A DNA stretch of 64,000 nucleotides from Trissonchulus latispiculum (lineage: Eukaryota > Nematoda > Enoplea > Enoplida > Ironidae), in contig JASAND010021064.1 of assembly GCA_030248195.1 (NCBI GenBank), positions 52,248 through 116,247 on the forward strand. Reading direction: 5' to 3'. A program made the translations under genes and the position numbers. Below, piece after piece: positions 11,761 through 27,016 of this stretch (position 1 is the first letter of the stretch; each line of letters begins with the position of its first letter). The notes below the pieces were generated by a model. The model ran no database searches and was not told the DNA's origin. It worked only from the letters and a program-made list of their open reading frames with translations.

Positions 11761-13423
11761 GACGCCTTCCTTATATCAAAATGTAAAATAACAGTTTTTC
11801 AATGAGTACATCGAATCTAAATTTTCTAAAATTTTTCAAAACATTTAGAAATGAGGGTAATTTTGCTATTTTCGCTAACTGAAACAAGTTTTTTCTAGAG
11901 TCATGGTTTATATCGTTCAAATACCTTTTCAGTTATCAATAAATCGCTTTGTTCTGGAGAAATCCACGCATTCATTCATTCAAGACGCATTTCAAAACAC
12001 TACAGGCAAAGAGAAAGCTGTTGGGTAATGAACGCGCATTGAATTTTTGGACTCCGTCGGGGCTTCAAATCGTGACTCTTCGTCAAATCCAACGGATTGC
12101 TTAGCTCGTGTAATAGCGGAAAATTTTATTTCAACGCAAATGACAGGTTCCTACTGCGAAAATGTTGAAATTAGCAATATCTCAAAATTGAGAAATAATG
12201 AACAGGAACTTTCAAAAACAAAAATGTAAAGCTCAGGGAGATCTTTCGAATGAGTAATGAATATAATTGTTACCATGCTACTACTAGCCAAGCATACTGA
12301 TTTTCAAGTTCCAACTTGAAGTGGAGCGTGTGCTAACAATGCAAGTTTAAGTAAAATCAGTAACTTTAACCAAACCCACAGTGCAAAGCTTTTGAAGCCA
12401 ATCGGTGTTTTCATTTGTCATAAAAAACAGCGGTCGCGGGTAAGTGCTTCGACTACCTGCCCGGTTGCTTTAGCTAACTATTCGGGGTGCCGCAATTGGA
12501 CGATGAACGTATATCAAAGTTAAAATTAAGAAGGTAACATAATGATATTGTATGACACTAGGCAGATCTTACGTAGTGATACAGGTATTTGCTCTGTACG
12601 TTAGGGCGATTGCCTCCTGTACAAAATAACCTGGATCTCATAACTCCTCCAACCCTCCCATAGTCTATTCTATACGTATAAAAGTAAACGAAATTTGAAC
12701 TTTGAAGGCGGTAGAATTATGTAGGTAGTATGTGTTTTGCATTTCATGCGTTCAGGACAATAGAGTTCACCTAGTTAAAATGCAACCAGACGTTATTACC
12801 TGTTCACTTGTGAGCAATGATTTATGAGCAAATTTCATATTCATGATGGCGGAAAAGTTGACAGGGTAAGAAGTGAGATAAAGCAAGGATTTAAAGAAGT
12901 TGCTGGAACGTAAAATGGTTTATAATACGCTCAGTGATGACTACTCAACACAGTTTCTACTTATGCCCTACTGACAAACTGGCGCTAATTGATTAAAAGA
13001 ATGAAAGGTTTACATTGGGCCTAGACTGAAAGCTTCGTTAAGCTTGACTAATCTAAGACTAAACGACGTAGATTAGACAAATGCGGAAATGAGATTTGAT
13101 TGTCTGGGGAAGACAAAATCAAGCATCTAATTACTAGTGCTACAGCAATACGTCAGAAAATCAGTCACCTGACCAAATTTGAATGTTTCTCGACGTTTCC
13201 AGTGCAGGTTCAGGGCTGAGTCAACTAATTGGGCCCGCGCGCTGAGAAACTATTCAGGTTCGCGGAAATTGTAGCCTTCTTCAAAATTAGGGGACTTCCA
13301 AAGGTGCAATCAAATTAAGCTGACCAGAACAATTTTCTAAGTGATCCTGAATTCTGATTACGGAAAGCTTGGGTGAGCTGACACAAATATCCGAAACTGT
13401 ACACTGTACACTTTAAGCTGACT
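11761..13423. other. Intergenic, nothing recognised
   Basis: I see short, poorly structured frames only, no paired splice sites with coding potential, and no clear repeat boundaries. Confidence 0.4.
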
Positions 13424-14246
13424 AACGGCCGTTTGCACCGAATGTGATTAACTATTTGCTAAACACTTGCTAATCCGAAGACCAAATGATCAGCTAAACA
13501 AGTGCTAATCTTGAGCATTTGCTTAGCACCTGCACCACATCTGATTAGAAAGTGATTAACAGATCATCAGATTAGCAGTTGCTTAGCAAATGATTAGCAT
13601 TACTAAAAACTGACCAATGAAAAGGCTGGATTTTTGGATTTGGACCAATCAGCTTAGGGAATTCTATGCCATTATCATGTGATTACAAGGACTGGCGCAT
13701 CTGCTAATCACTTGCTTAACGTTTTCTCACGACATACATCAGAAGTCTATAAATTCGATGCAAGACTCAATTTTTGTGCTCGGTTGAATTATACATTTCC
13801 CTAGCTGGGATGAGTTGTGTTGTTGTGTAATCTGTACAATATACATGAAATTAAACGTGTCGGATATTTCCAAATTCCGAATGTCTGAAAATGCGTTATC
13901 CCGTTACACTTTAGCGTTGCAAATAGTTGACGAAATTTTTAGTTGGTTTCTTGCTATTAGGAGAAACGTGGAGAACCTCTAAGTATCCAGGAAGCATTCT
14001 CGCCATTACACTTTGACTGAAAATAATAATAAATTCAAAAAATTAGCAGGAATTTTGCAGTTAATCCTCCTCCAGAATAGGATTAAATATTTGCTTCTTG
14101 AGCACTTGATTAGCATCTGCTTAGCAGTTGATTAACTTAATCAGATTTGGTGCAAAGGAGATTGGGATTAAGCACTTGCTAAGCAATTGCTTAGCAGGAA
14201 ATTAGCTAATCATTTGCTAATCACATTTGGTGCAAACCAGTGTTAG
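13424..14246. mobile_element. Element with TTTGCACC ends and internal motif array
   Basis: The imperfect inverted ends are GTTTGCACCGAATGTGATTA at 13431 and the complement of TTTGCACCAAATGTGATTAG ending at 14238. Flanking TAA and TTA allow a 3-bp duplication of PIF/Harbinger type, which is only a suggestion. Inside, the motifs TTTGCACC-AATCTGATTA, TGCTTAGCA and GCTAATCACTTGCTAA recur many times in both orientations near each end. The middle has two CCAAT boxes (13614, 13645) and TATAAAT (13748-13754), an arrangement like a Pol II promoter. No ORF follows. Confidence 0.55.
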
Positions 14247-14348
14247 ACGCGTAGAAATGCTCAGAAATATTAAGAAATTTATATGGAAGGCATGAAGTAT
14301 TTTGCGATTGGCCTATAATGCTGCATGAACATAGCTCAGTGTAACAAT

Positions 14349-17483
<3,135 letters not shown>

Positions 17484-18084
17484 TTGGTTTAACTGAAAAG
17501 AACAATATGGACGTTTATACTAGAACGTACTCAGTGCGCAAAGTTTCCCACAACAGTAGTAAAAGTGTGTACTGTCGTGCATTACCCACGCTGGTCGCTG
17601 TCAAAACTAGCGCCACTATTCAACGGTATTTATGTCTTATCTTCCAAGACACTAAAGTGAATCCCGTTTCGAATTCTTTGGAGGTACTGAAGCCCCCGTA
17701 TATCGCAGGTAAAAGAACTGGAGGAAAATAACGAAAACAGCACAAAAGTAAAACATTTTACGACAGTAGCATGCACTGCTATTCCAGCGCCACTAACTCT
17801 GAGCACACTCACTACAACCTACACCTAAAAATTAGGCGTTTTCATAACAACGCAGAACCAAAGAAGTTTTAACAAGCTCTAGGGAAGCAAAAGAGGTGTA
17901 TTCGTGGCGGGAATCTTAATGAGAGCAAATTTCATGTTGCCTCTATCGTATGATGTTAATTTCATACAACTAGGTAGAAAGTAAAAATTTGCTCATCGTT
18001 TTTTATTTTGCTTGTGTTGCAGGCATAGTGTGTTTGGAGAAAGGTCATTGCTTAGCTAATTTTCAACTCCTTATAAAATAGTAC

Positions 18085-18466
18085 CTTGTTTGAAACTGTT
18101 TGCGCTATAAATATGGCATTTCTTCGATTTCTAAAGTTTTCTTTTTCTGAACCTGCAACCTGTACTACTTCCTCTATTCTTCTTTTTTCGCTCTGAAATA
18201 GTTACAACATTTGTAATTATTTCTCGTGTTTCTTTCTAGGGTAGCTTTGCGAAATAGATGCAGAATTTTCATTATATTTGGAATGTAGTTAGGAAATTCT
18301 GGTAGGCACGTATCACGAGCATCTTTCTCTGTTAATATTACTATTAATATTAATTTGCTGACCAGCTGCTTTTCTGAGACGGGTTGATGGCCCAATGGCT
18401 ATAACCACAGATTGTCTGGGCCCATGGATGCAATTTCAAGTAATCTATCTACAAAAATTAAATACG

Positions 18467-18506
<40 letters not shown>

Positions 18507-18665
18507 ATGCAATCTGAAAATTAATACAAACAGACCGTCCCTGACAAAGTAAGGGCAGCAAAAAATTTAAAAAATTAGATTCTGTTTCGTTTATTAATGA
18601 ATACACCCATTAACTTTGAAACAAATTAATCAAGAGATTTAACATAATAAGCAGCCATTTTACTA
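18085..18665. repeat. Direct duplication, copy 1, part A
   Basis: This is near-identical to 21752-22295, from CTTGTTTGAAACTGTTTGCG to GCAGCCATTTTACTA. A 73-codon minus frame (18395-18174) is kept in both copies, but the DNA is equally conserved outside it, so selection on a protein is not shown. Copy 1 is interrupted straight after its final TA by an AAGTCTGACCAAAAAA terminus. Confidence 0.9.
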
Positions 18666-19480
18666 AAGTCTGACCAAAAAATCTTGGAACCGAACAGTCA
18701 GCACCAGTCCTGAGTTATCCTTTGAAGGTAGCCTATATAAAGTATATATTTTTAGAATCCTCAGGAGGAGGAGATTCCGATAAACCCATCATATCCGGTC
18801 TATATCCGGTTACCGGATACTAAATCGATAAAAACGCTTCAGATTCGGAAGAAAAATGCTAATTAATTCATACTCCAGTATATTGGTCCTTGGCTCAAAA
18901 CATTTCCGAAAATCGGGTCACATCCGGTCCATGTCCGGTAACCGGATGCCCAGGTCACAAAAACTGTACAGCAAGATGGATAGCTCGTACAGTTTCGCTG
19001 ATTGGATTTTTGGATTCCTCGGGTCGAAATTAGTCTGTATCCAAAATTTTGTCCGGTTTGGACCAAAATTGCGTGATCTATGGTCGTATCCGGTTCGCAA
19101 AAAACCGGAAAAAACGATTTTTCCGGCCTGGTGCTCGGAATCGCGGATTAAAAATGTTCCCTTTTGGCACAATGAATGTTTGGGAGGCTACTTTCATTTT
19201 ACCGGTGTAAAAGCAATCGAATATCCGGTCCATTTCCGGTTCTGAGCTTTGAAATTTGAGATTTCATCGGCTATTATCTCAGTATCCGGTTGGTCCGGAA
19301 GTCAAATTATTGCATTAAAATTATATTTGGTCTATCCCTAACCAACACCAACCACAAATTACTTCATATCTGCTGTAAATTTTGAATGGCAGCGTTTTAA
19401 AAACGGTTCAAAAATAGGTTATATTGCATGCGACAAAGCTAAGCGTATGGGATCAAATCTCATGTCCGGTTTAACAATTA
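18666..19480. repeat. TCCGGT-rich insertion in copy 1
   Basis: The block starts with AAGTCTGACCAAAAAA directly after a TA, the same terminus as the palindromic family at 57946. It then carries many TCCGGT/ACCGGA motifs, some palindromic (TCCGGTTACCGGAT at 18800, TCCGGTAACCGGAT at 18935). The equivalent place in the second copy lacks it, so it was inserted after duplication. No second terminus is seen. Frames on both strands are unlike known proteins. Confidence 0.55.
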
Positions 19481-19520
19481 GACAAAACAAACAAAAATCA
19501 CCCATTTTTAACCAATTTAT

Positions 19521-20553
19521 AGGCAACAACCCACTCATGTCGCAGACTTCCCTTAATGAACTGAAATTAATAAGCCCTGTACTAAAAATAATATTATTTT
19601 GGAAACAAACTGTAAACAGATAATATGATGTTTTGCCGTCTAGCTCACTATTTGCTTTGATGAATCCCAAAGTGGTTGCCTCAGGAGGCTCATTAGATCT
19701 GTTCAAATTGAGTGGGCCTTGTGACAGCCATAAACAGACATAAATAGAAGGAAACCTCTTTGACACTTTGTTCCTTGTTAGGATCTGCACTAAATGTATA
19801 TAAATTTACGTCTGGAAAATTTGAAAATATATTTCAAGCAATCTACCCCCACAAGCAAATTTTTCATCTTAATTTTAACAACCTCGAGGAAGCCAATAAA
19901 GTGTCCAGAATTGCTAGTCACTCCGATATAGACATATATGTTTACGTTTTCTTGCAAAACACCAAAGTTCATAAGAACAAATTGCTTTTTGTCACCAAAT
20001 AATACCAAAAGAAGAATTGTTTTGACAATTCCAAAAGAAGAAGTTGTTGCTAACCTTAAAAATTGTATTTTGCACGAGTCTTATAGTCCAGTAACCTGAT
20101 TCCTTGACCATAAATCTGACCAAACTCTCAGAATTAACACAATAGTATGTTATTTAAAACGTTTATGTAATGACAATTGTGTGCATGTAGGCGTAGTTAT
20201 AGTAGCTATTATTTACTGAAGCTAAAACGAACATAGGCTGGGTTTAATTAACAGATAGTACATTCTTGTAATTGTAAACCTCAGGCATATTTAATATATT
20301 TAATTTAATAGTTTTATCTATAACTTCGAGCAGGAAATTACGTGTATTAATAGTAAATGTTACTTAGACATATTATTGTCGTTGCAGCTTTGAACAGGAA
20401 ATTCTGTATCTTTGTAATCGTCACCTAAGGCATATTTGCTTTTCTATGTAACTTCAAACCGGAAATTATGTGTATTAGTAATCGTTTAACCTAAGGCTAT
20501 ACTTATTGTCATGTCTATGCAGGCGGACTCTTTGGCAGGGCTATGTGCCAATT
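19521..20553. repeat. Direct duplication, copy 1, part B
   Basis: This matches 23559-23976 continuing at 29213-29835. It supplies the uninterrupted site GACATATATGTTTACG, which proves that the 5.2-kb element in the other copy is an insertion. Just beyond it lies a short hairpin, ACCCCTGAAAGGGGC-type, at 20564-20578. No recognisable protein. Confidence 0.9.
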
Positions 20554-20579
20554 TAACAAGATGACCCCTGAAAGGGGCA

Positions 20580-21302
20580 TGGTTCTGCGACTGAGCACGA
20601 AAAATTCAGATCACAATTTTTCAACCTGAAATTGTTAAATTGTGATAATTGCATAATCAGCCTGGACTTGATTTCTCAACGTAGGTATAACCCTGATAAA
20701 TTTTGTTAGTCGTAAACTATCTGCAGGTTAACGTTGTGTTGTCACTGTGTGAAGTTGGCCCTTTCGACTTAACTTTTTTGCTGATTAATACTCGTCGAGA
20801 AACTATTTCAGAAAGGTCATAAAGGTCATAAACTTTTCCATTTTCGAGAATTCAGTTTATTCAAGATCACTGCACTGCAGCATGTTCAAGACAATTTTGT
20901 ATGGGTATGTATATACCTCAAAGATAAGCTAAACTCTGCACAAAAGGAAGCGAGTCCAAGTGAGCCCTTGTGAACATTTCATTTAACATTCTCCTATGCT
21001 TGACGCATGTCAATTACTAGAATATTGTATACTGGATAGATGAGGCTTTAACAGTTGAACTAAGTCCACGGCTAGTGGGTGTGGGATAAAAAAACGAAAC
21101 TACTTTCATTCATAACAGCTGACAACTCGAACCACAAATTCCCACCGCTGATTTGAAAAACTAGATTTTGTTTTGCTTAAACGGAGGACACCAGAAATCA
21201 TCTTTTTTATGTCACCGAGCTCGATTTAACTTTAGTTTAAAAAGTTAGGGGATTTTGCGTAGGATAAACCAGCTATACAAAAATCAGAGATTGAATTCTG
21301 AT
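20580..21302. other. Intergenic, nothing recognised
   Basis: This spacer between the two duplication copies has no supported gene or element. Confidence 0.4.
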
Positions 21303-21761
21303 TCAAGCAGAAAACTTGACCGACTCCACGTCAATTGGCTGCATCCATCCGTTGCAACCAGTCAGTGAGGCAGTGCTGAGATTGAAGCTTGGACTGTTGA
21401 TAGCGAGCCCGAAGGAAGCCCTCATACGGAGCCCTGGTCTTGCGTGTTCGAGTGTGACAGTTGTTCCGACTTCAAGGTTCTCTTCTGTTGTGCAGTGACC
21501 CCTGGTACCGATCCGTGGGTGGCAGTTAAGCATCGCAACTGTTCCCTTGATAAGTACTGGCCTTGAGGCACTAGTGAACTCACGTACCCTACAGGCGGAC
21601 CGTCTGGATTAGGTTAGACCCACACTAGGCTAGCTTGATCCTTAGACCTAAGAGTTGATCCCAGCATCTTCTCGCTGTCTGCCTCTGTGTAGCAAGGAAT
21701 TTTGACCCCCTGGATTTCAACCTCTTTCAGCCCCTTTTTCACTACAAGTAGCTTGTTTGAA
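21303..21761 (-). CDS. 3' end of a sushi-like secreted protein gene (partial)
   Basis: Two GC-richer exons are inferred. Exon A (about 21761-21648) ends ACTCTTAG|GTCTAAG. After a 44-bp intron with CTAAC branch point, the acceptor CTAATCCAG opens exon B (21603-21303). The phase-2 junction is exact, and exon B then runs 99 codons to TGA. The protein reads VEIQGVKIPCYTEADSEKML, then GTVAMLNCHPRIGTRGHC, EVGTTVTLEHARPGLRM and TGCNGWMQP. The C...GT-V--C and VGTTVTLE-RPG spacing recalls complement-control (sushi) modules, but an expected Cys is His, so the match is weak and the module may be decaying. The start of exon A runs into the duplicated repeat at 21752, so upstream exons are missing or removed. 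Confidence 0.4.
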
Positions 21762-22295
21762 ACTGTTTGCGCTATAAATATGGCATTTCTTCGATTTCTA
21801 AAGTTTTCTTTTTCTGAACCTGCAACGTGTACTACTTCCTCTATTCTTCTTTTTGCGCTCTGAAATAGTCACAACATTTGTAATTATTTCTCGTGTTTCT
21901 TTCTAGGGTAGCTTTGCGAAATAGATGCAGAATTTTCATTATATTTGGAATATAGTTAGAAAATTCTGGTAGGCACGTATCACGAGCATCTTTCTCTGTT
22001 AATATTACTATTAATATTAATTTGCTGACCAGCTGCTTTTCTGAGACGGGTTGATGGCCCAATGGCTATAAGTACAGATTGTCTGGGCCCATGGATGCAA
22101 TTTCAAGTAATCTATTTACAAAAATTAAATACTTATATATATTAATGCAATTTGAAAATTAATACACACAGACCGTCCTTGACAAAGTAAGGGCAGCAAA
22201 AAATTTAGATTCTGCTTCGTTTATTAATGAATACACCCATTCACTTTGAAACAAATCAATCAAGAGATTTAACATAATGAGCAGCCATTTTACTA
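21752..22295. repeat. Direct duplication, copy 2, part A
   Basis: Partner of 18085-18665 in the same orientation. A TTAA-flanked element follows 34 bp after its end. Confidence 0.9.
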
Positions 22296-22328
22296 GACAT
22301 TCCATTTGAAGAAATCACTGCTGTTGAC

Positions 22329-23343
22329 TTAAGGTGCTGGTATCGTTTTGTGCAGTGCTTTTGTGGGTATTTTTTGAAACGCCATAAGTTTCGCAATTTT
22401 GTGAGTTGGAAAGAGCTTTATACATCATTTTAAAGCTTATAATCTGTAGATTCTCACGAGAGTACGAAACTAGTAAAAATCCCCAAAAAATAGCGAAAAT
22501 TTTCTGACATACTGACATCTGACAGGCTGAGTATAGACAAAAATTTTTGAACATCGATTTCTCAAAACTGTGAAATGGGCCAAAATTTTTTCTTGTGCTG
22601 TCCTATAAAAGACATGTGGGCCGAGGGACATTTTTTTGGATTTGGCTTAGCAGATCTTAACGGTCAAGAAAATCCATTAAATGTGCGGTGACACGGAATT
22701 TCGCAACTTTGCATTGAGTTTTCTCGCAACTGGAGACGTTTTAGCTCAAACCAAGAAAAATGTCCCTCCGCAATAGTGCCAATTCTCATTTTGCCAAAAA
22801 TCACGCGAATCCATTGGGTAGTTTTTGAGAAATCGATGTTCAAAACAAAATAATCGCAGTTTTGCCAAAATGGTTTTTCGGCCAAATCTCTAGCTTAGAG
22901 CGACAAACTCCAGCTAATAGGCATTGATAAAATGTGCAATGAGACTGTGTATCGATCGAGTTTAAACAAACCAAAATTGTCCGTACGATTTGGCAGTAAT
23001 TTTCAAAAAACTGACTTTCTCGAAAACGGCCAGTTTTGGACCCCAAAAATCGTTTTTTGCTTATACTGACTTAACCACTAGAGATAGCTCAAAAGTTGTA
23101 AAAGCAAAAATGTTCATTTTTGCGCCCTCTTTCTAGCCATACCAACCAATCTGGTGTCTCGACTATGGGCTGAGAGAATAATGGCAAAAACCAAAACTTT
23201 CTTATCTTTGCACCTAAAAATGCGGGACTGGTCCCAGAATGTTAAAGAGCACCGAAATAGTGCATTTGAAAAGTTTCATCCACTTTCATAAAGAATTAAA
23301 GCCTATAGGGTCAAATTTACACAAAGCGATACCAGCACCTTAA
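22329..23343. mobile_element. TTAA-flanked element, GGTGCTGGTATCG family
   Basis: TTAA (22329-22332), then GGTGCTGGTATCG; the right end is CGATACCAGCACC, then TTAA (23340-23343). The 1,007-bp body has AAAATTTT-rich sequence and no transposase. The duplication and perfect 13-bp termini are piggyBac-like. Its terminal sequence differs from the GGTGGTGATTCC and GGGGGGGTCC families also present here. Confidence 0.85.
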
Positions 23344-23558
23344 GAACAAGGCAAAACCTTGTTTTCTTAGTTGGCCAGCAAAAACTAAAGTTGAAATGAT
23401 TTTTGTGATTACAAACTCTTGCCAATAGGAAGCAACATAGGATGGAAAATGGAAACCAGTCACACAAATTATTCTTTTGAGCACCTACCATAACCATTGA
23501 GAAAAGTCTATTCTCAACTGAGACGTGAGCATCACTTGATTACTTGACAATAATGTTT

Positions 23559-23976
23559 CGCAACAACCCACTCATGTCGCAGACTTCCCTTAATGAACTG
23601 AAATTAATAAGCCCTGTACTAAAAATAATATTATTTTGGAAACAAACTGTAAACAGATAATATGATGTTTTGCCGTCTAGCTCACTATTTGCTTTGATGA
23701 ATCCCAAAGTGGTTGCCTCAGGAGGCTCATTAGACCTGCTGAATTGAGTGGGCCTTGTGACAGCCATAAACAGACATAAATAAAAGGAAACCTCTTTGAC
23801 ACTTTGTTCCTTGTTAGGATCTGCGCTAAATGTATATAAATATACGCCTGGAGAGTTTGAAAATATATTTCAAGCAATCTACCCCCACAAGCAAGTTTAG
23901 TTTTCATCGTAGTTTTAGCAACCTCAAGGAAGCCAATAAAGTGTCCAGAATTGCTAGTCACTGCGATATAGACATA
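23559..23976. repeat. Direct duplication, copy 2, part B (left piece)
   Basis: This matches 19521-19930, stops at GACATA where the 5.2-kb element begins, and resumes at 29213. Confidence 0.9.
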
Positions 23977-25259
23977 CAGTGCGGATCGAAAACAAGGTAC
24001 TTTTGAGCGCGTTCCGCGCTTATTGACTCTGAGCGCGGTCACTGACTGCGCTCGTGAGTTGAAGAAAAACTACTATGCTTTAAGTTGTAGCTAAGATGCT
24101 TTATCAGACGTTTTGCTGAACTGTTTCAAGTTGTTACAAGGCAGCTGAGAGGTTGAGTTTTTCTCATTTGTGTTTATGGTTTTTATACACTTATATATGC
24201 TGCATAGAAACTGGCTGCATTCAAATGCAGCATAAAAACTTACTTTTTGACTTTGTCAGACATGGTAAAAAGTGCAAGCTTAAAGGCTTGTCACAACTGA
24301 GAAAGACTATTGGAAAGACTACAGGATTTTCAGCTACAGTCAAAGATAAAGTGGAATGACCAAAGTGGCATCATTAAAGCAATAATAAGAAAAAGTATAA
24401 GTCGGCGGAAATTTATTTTACTGGTTAATCATTTAATTAATTATAACCTAGGAAAGCTTGCCTGACTGCCATAGGTTATTATTGTCCGCCCTCTTAGTCC
24501 AGAAGAGGGTTGGAATGGAATCAAATGTTTTTGTCCTGTGTAACTATATAATATATAACTAAGAGTACACAAAAAGTATTAATTAAAATTAACAAAGCCA
24601 TTAGTGAATAAATAATATTCCAAAGACAACACTGTAAACAACAAGCAAGATTTTATGCAAAAGGTTCTGTTTCCGGTCGGACATTTAAATAATTGTAAAC
24701 CTGCTGCGCAGCTAATTATTTTATAAGGAGCTCTTACTTGCTTACAACAGAAAATACACGTGCAAAACATTGTCTGAACATTTCCCTTAAGTTGAGGAAT
24801 TCACTCTTATGCCGCAAATGAAGTTCAAACAATGCAGGATTAGATAGCATTTGTTTCTGTAAATTCCATGTATTTGAGAAATCGCTGGTGTCCTGTTAAG
24901 ATCAAGAAGTTTGACTTTAACTATGAGTCATCCTTCAGAGCAGAGAATAGTCTTTTCCGAATCCAATAATACACGAGCAAACGTATATGCGTAATATCTA
25001 CATGAATCGGAACACGAAGTTCTTCGGAATTAAAGAATGATTGCACACACAAATCATGCAATCCCTATCTTAAACCATTGTTTACACGCAATTACGGTGA
25101 GGAGTATCTTTATCAAGAAAAATGCGTGTGAGTCCCGGGGATCGAGCAAATTTAAGAGACCTGCTGCGCTGAGGCGCAGCAGGAATAAATCCGCAATGGC
25201 TCTTGGTTTGCAGATACTGTTGTGTCTTTGCAACTTTTGCTTGTTAGATTTGTTAACTT

Positions 25260-25587
25260 TGTTGCAGTATCCTAAACTCAACCTAACCTAAAGCCGACTT
25301 ACTCGAGTCATTGCTTTACTGCAACTAACTCCAATTTTTCATAAAGATTAAAAGTAACAAGCTGGGTTGCTCAGCAACTCAGCCACAACAAAAATTGGCT
25401 TTTATAACAAAACTTTGCACTCAGTGCAAAGCTTTACACTAAAACAACCCAAGACAGCCTACGTAAGTTTAGCTAGTCCCCGCTTTTAGGTAGCTAAACA
25501 GCTAGATTAAATTTTACGAAATATTCCACACTTAATTAATTTCAAAGTTTCAATTAGATTAGGTGGTGTAAATATAGGTTCCAAACA
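25260..25587 (-). repeat. LTR (3' LTR in element orientation)
   Basis: 328 bp with TGTT...AACA ends. It contains small palindromes such as GTTGCTCAGCAAC and TTTGCACTCAGTGCAAA. Confidence 0.92.
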
Positions 25588-25721
25588 CCCCCCGGGTTTC
25601 TGTTAAAAACGTCCCCGTTTTTGAATGTGCTAAATTCCCCTTTTTAAACAAACGAAGAATGTGAAAAAAACAACGCAAAGGATAATATAGAAGTCTTGTA
25701 TGTCCGTCCTGATGTTATGGT

Positions 25722-26906
25722 TTAGTCCTGGTTGGTCTGGGGTAGTTTAAGAATATGATCGTCTCCCGGTAGGCCAGCAATCTCCGTGAATGCCTTTCCC
25801 CATGGCAAATCCTGGTAAGGATGGAAGACACCATCCCCGTCGACCATCATGGTAACTTGAGCCAACTGATACCCATAGTGATAGCGGTCCAGTGGATCAA
25901 AGGACTTCATGGTAGGAGGTTCCCACTGAGTTCCCACATCCTTCGTGCGACAGATGTCCGTCTGCGTGGCCTTTCCTGGTGACGAATGTTCGATTTTCGC
26001 CGGAGCCATATCATTCCTGTTATCCTGGGTGCCATCCTGCTGCCAATCCTCCTCTTCTTCGATCAAGGTGATTTCTCCAAGCTCTGGTTCGTCAATCTCC
26101 TCTGGGATATAAACCACTCGCCGGGCCACTTCTGCTGACGGATTTTCCGTATCGTCTTCGCTCTGGTCGATGCTGTCAACGACTAATAGGTCTTCCACCT
26201 CTTCTTCTTCTTCTGCCATGACCTGCTGGATCGACATTTGTACCGGAGGTTCTTCCTGGAGTTGATCAGTTACTTGAACCATTTTGACCTGTCGGTAGCG
26301 GCGCTTGGTCACAGACCAAGTACAAGATTGTAAGATCTCTACTTTTTCAGCTATTGCTTCCAATAGACACTTCGTACCATTCTCGTTCAAATGAAACCCA
26401 CTTTCATCGTAACGAGTCCGGTCGATTTGTCCATCTTGACTGACGAATAGCTGATGCCGACGAAGATCGATCACCTCCAGCTGTATTTCTTTCCGCTTCA
26501 GCTCAGCCAAAAACCACTCGCAAAACTCGTCGACCCAGGCTGGATCAACCAGGAGTTGCGGTACGGGCAGCACCACATATAGTTGAGACTGGCTGCTGCG
26601 TTCATCTAGCCCCTTCATCAAATTGGAGAACGGTTCCACCCAGGATTCGGGAGACACTTGGCAATCGTTTATCCCAAAATATGCCACAATGGCTCGATAT
26701 GGCATTAGATTTACAGTTCCCAACTTGGACACCAACGTTTCCATGGTTCCACCCTTAAGAGCTATCACGTTGCCTCCTTCGATGTCTCTGACATGAGCTA
26801 ACATGGAATCTCCAACCAAAAGACAAGTCTTCTTAAACCAGCTGAAAACTGGAGCCGCTTGAAGCAAAGAGGACATCGGAATCGATTTCTCAGTATAGCC
26901 ATGCAA
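25722..26906 (-). CDS. SGNH/GDSL-hydrolase-like protein of an LTR element
   Basis: This is an intact 394-codon frame filling the element. The SGNH fold signatures are CLLVGDSML with Ser34 in the GDS block, a Gly block near KGG (51-53), and YFGINDC with G78-x-N80-D81. The block V region is RYDESGFHLNENG with His172. The residue three before that His is Ser169, where the family normally has Asp; Asp167 is nearby. The enzyme could therefore be altered or inactive. Residues about 215-300 are strongly acidic and the C-terminus has no recognised domain. SGNH-like frames are known in some other retroelements (CR1-type LINEs, Ngaro-type DIRS elements), where function is unclear. Here the gene is the sole cargo of a TG...CA LTR element. 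No intron and no signal peptide are evident. Confidence 0.88.
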   Translation of the reverse strand: MHGYTEKSIPMSSLLQAAPVFSWFKKTCLLVGDSMLAHVRDIEGGNVIALKGGTMETLVSKLGTVNLMPYRAIVAYFGINDCQVSPESWVEPFSNLMKGLDERSSQSQLYVVLPVPQLLVDPAWVDEFCEWFLAELKRKEIQLEVIDLRRHQLFVSQDGQIDRTRYDESGFHLNENGTKCLLEAIAEKVEILQSCTWSVTKRRYRQVKMVQVTDQLQEEPPVQMSIQQVMAEEEEEVEDLLVVDSIDQSEDDTENPSAEVARRVVYIPEEIDEPELGEITLIEEEEDWQQDGTQDNRNDMAPAKIEHSSPGKATQTDICRTKDVGTQWEPPTMKSFDPLDRYHYGYQLAQVTMMVDGDGVFHPYQDLPWGKAFTEIAGLPGDDHILKLPQTNQD

Positions 26907-27016
26907 TTTCCCAGCTGGCTAAGAATGCATACGGTGATGAAATCGCTGCGTCTACATTAGATTTTTTGACAAAAGATGCTTTTGTTCACAATTTAGACCC
27001 CGCCAGGGATGCCACT

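Noticed and set aside
17507..17731. Peptide precursor with KPPYIAGKR
   Set aside because: No signal peptide, and the GKR lies in what looks like a splice donor (CGCAG|GTAAAAG); a competing acceptor exists on the other strand. Not enough to call.
25037..25291. Secreted protein with MALGLQILLCLCNFCLLDLL
   Set aside because: The hydrophobic stretch is in the interior of a non-autonomous DNA element, has no donor, and its frame runs into the LTR.
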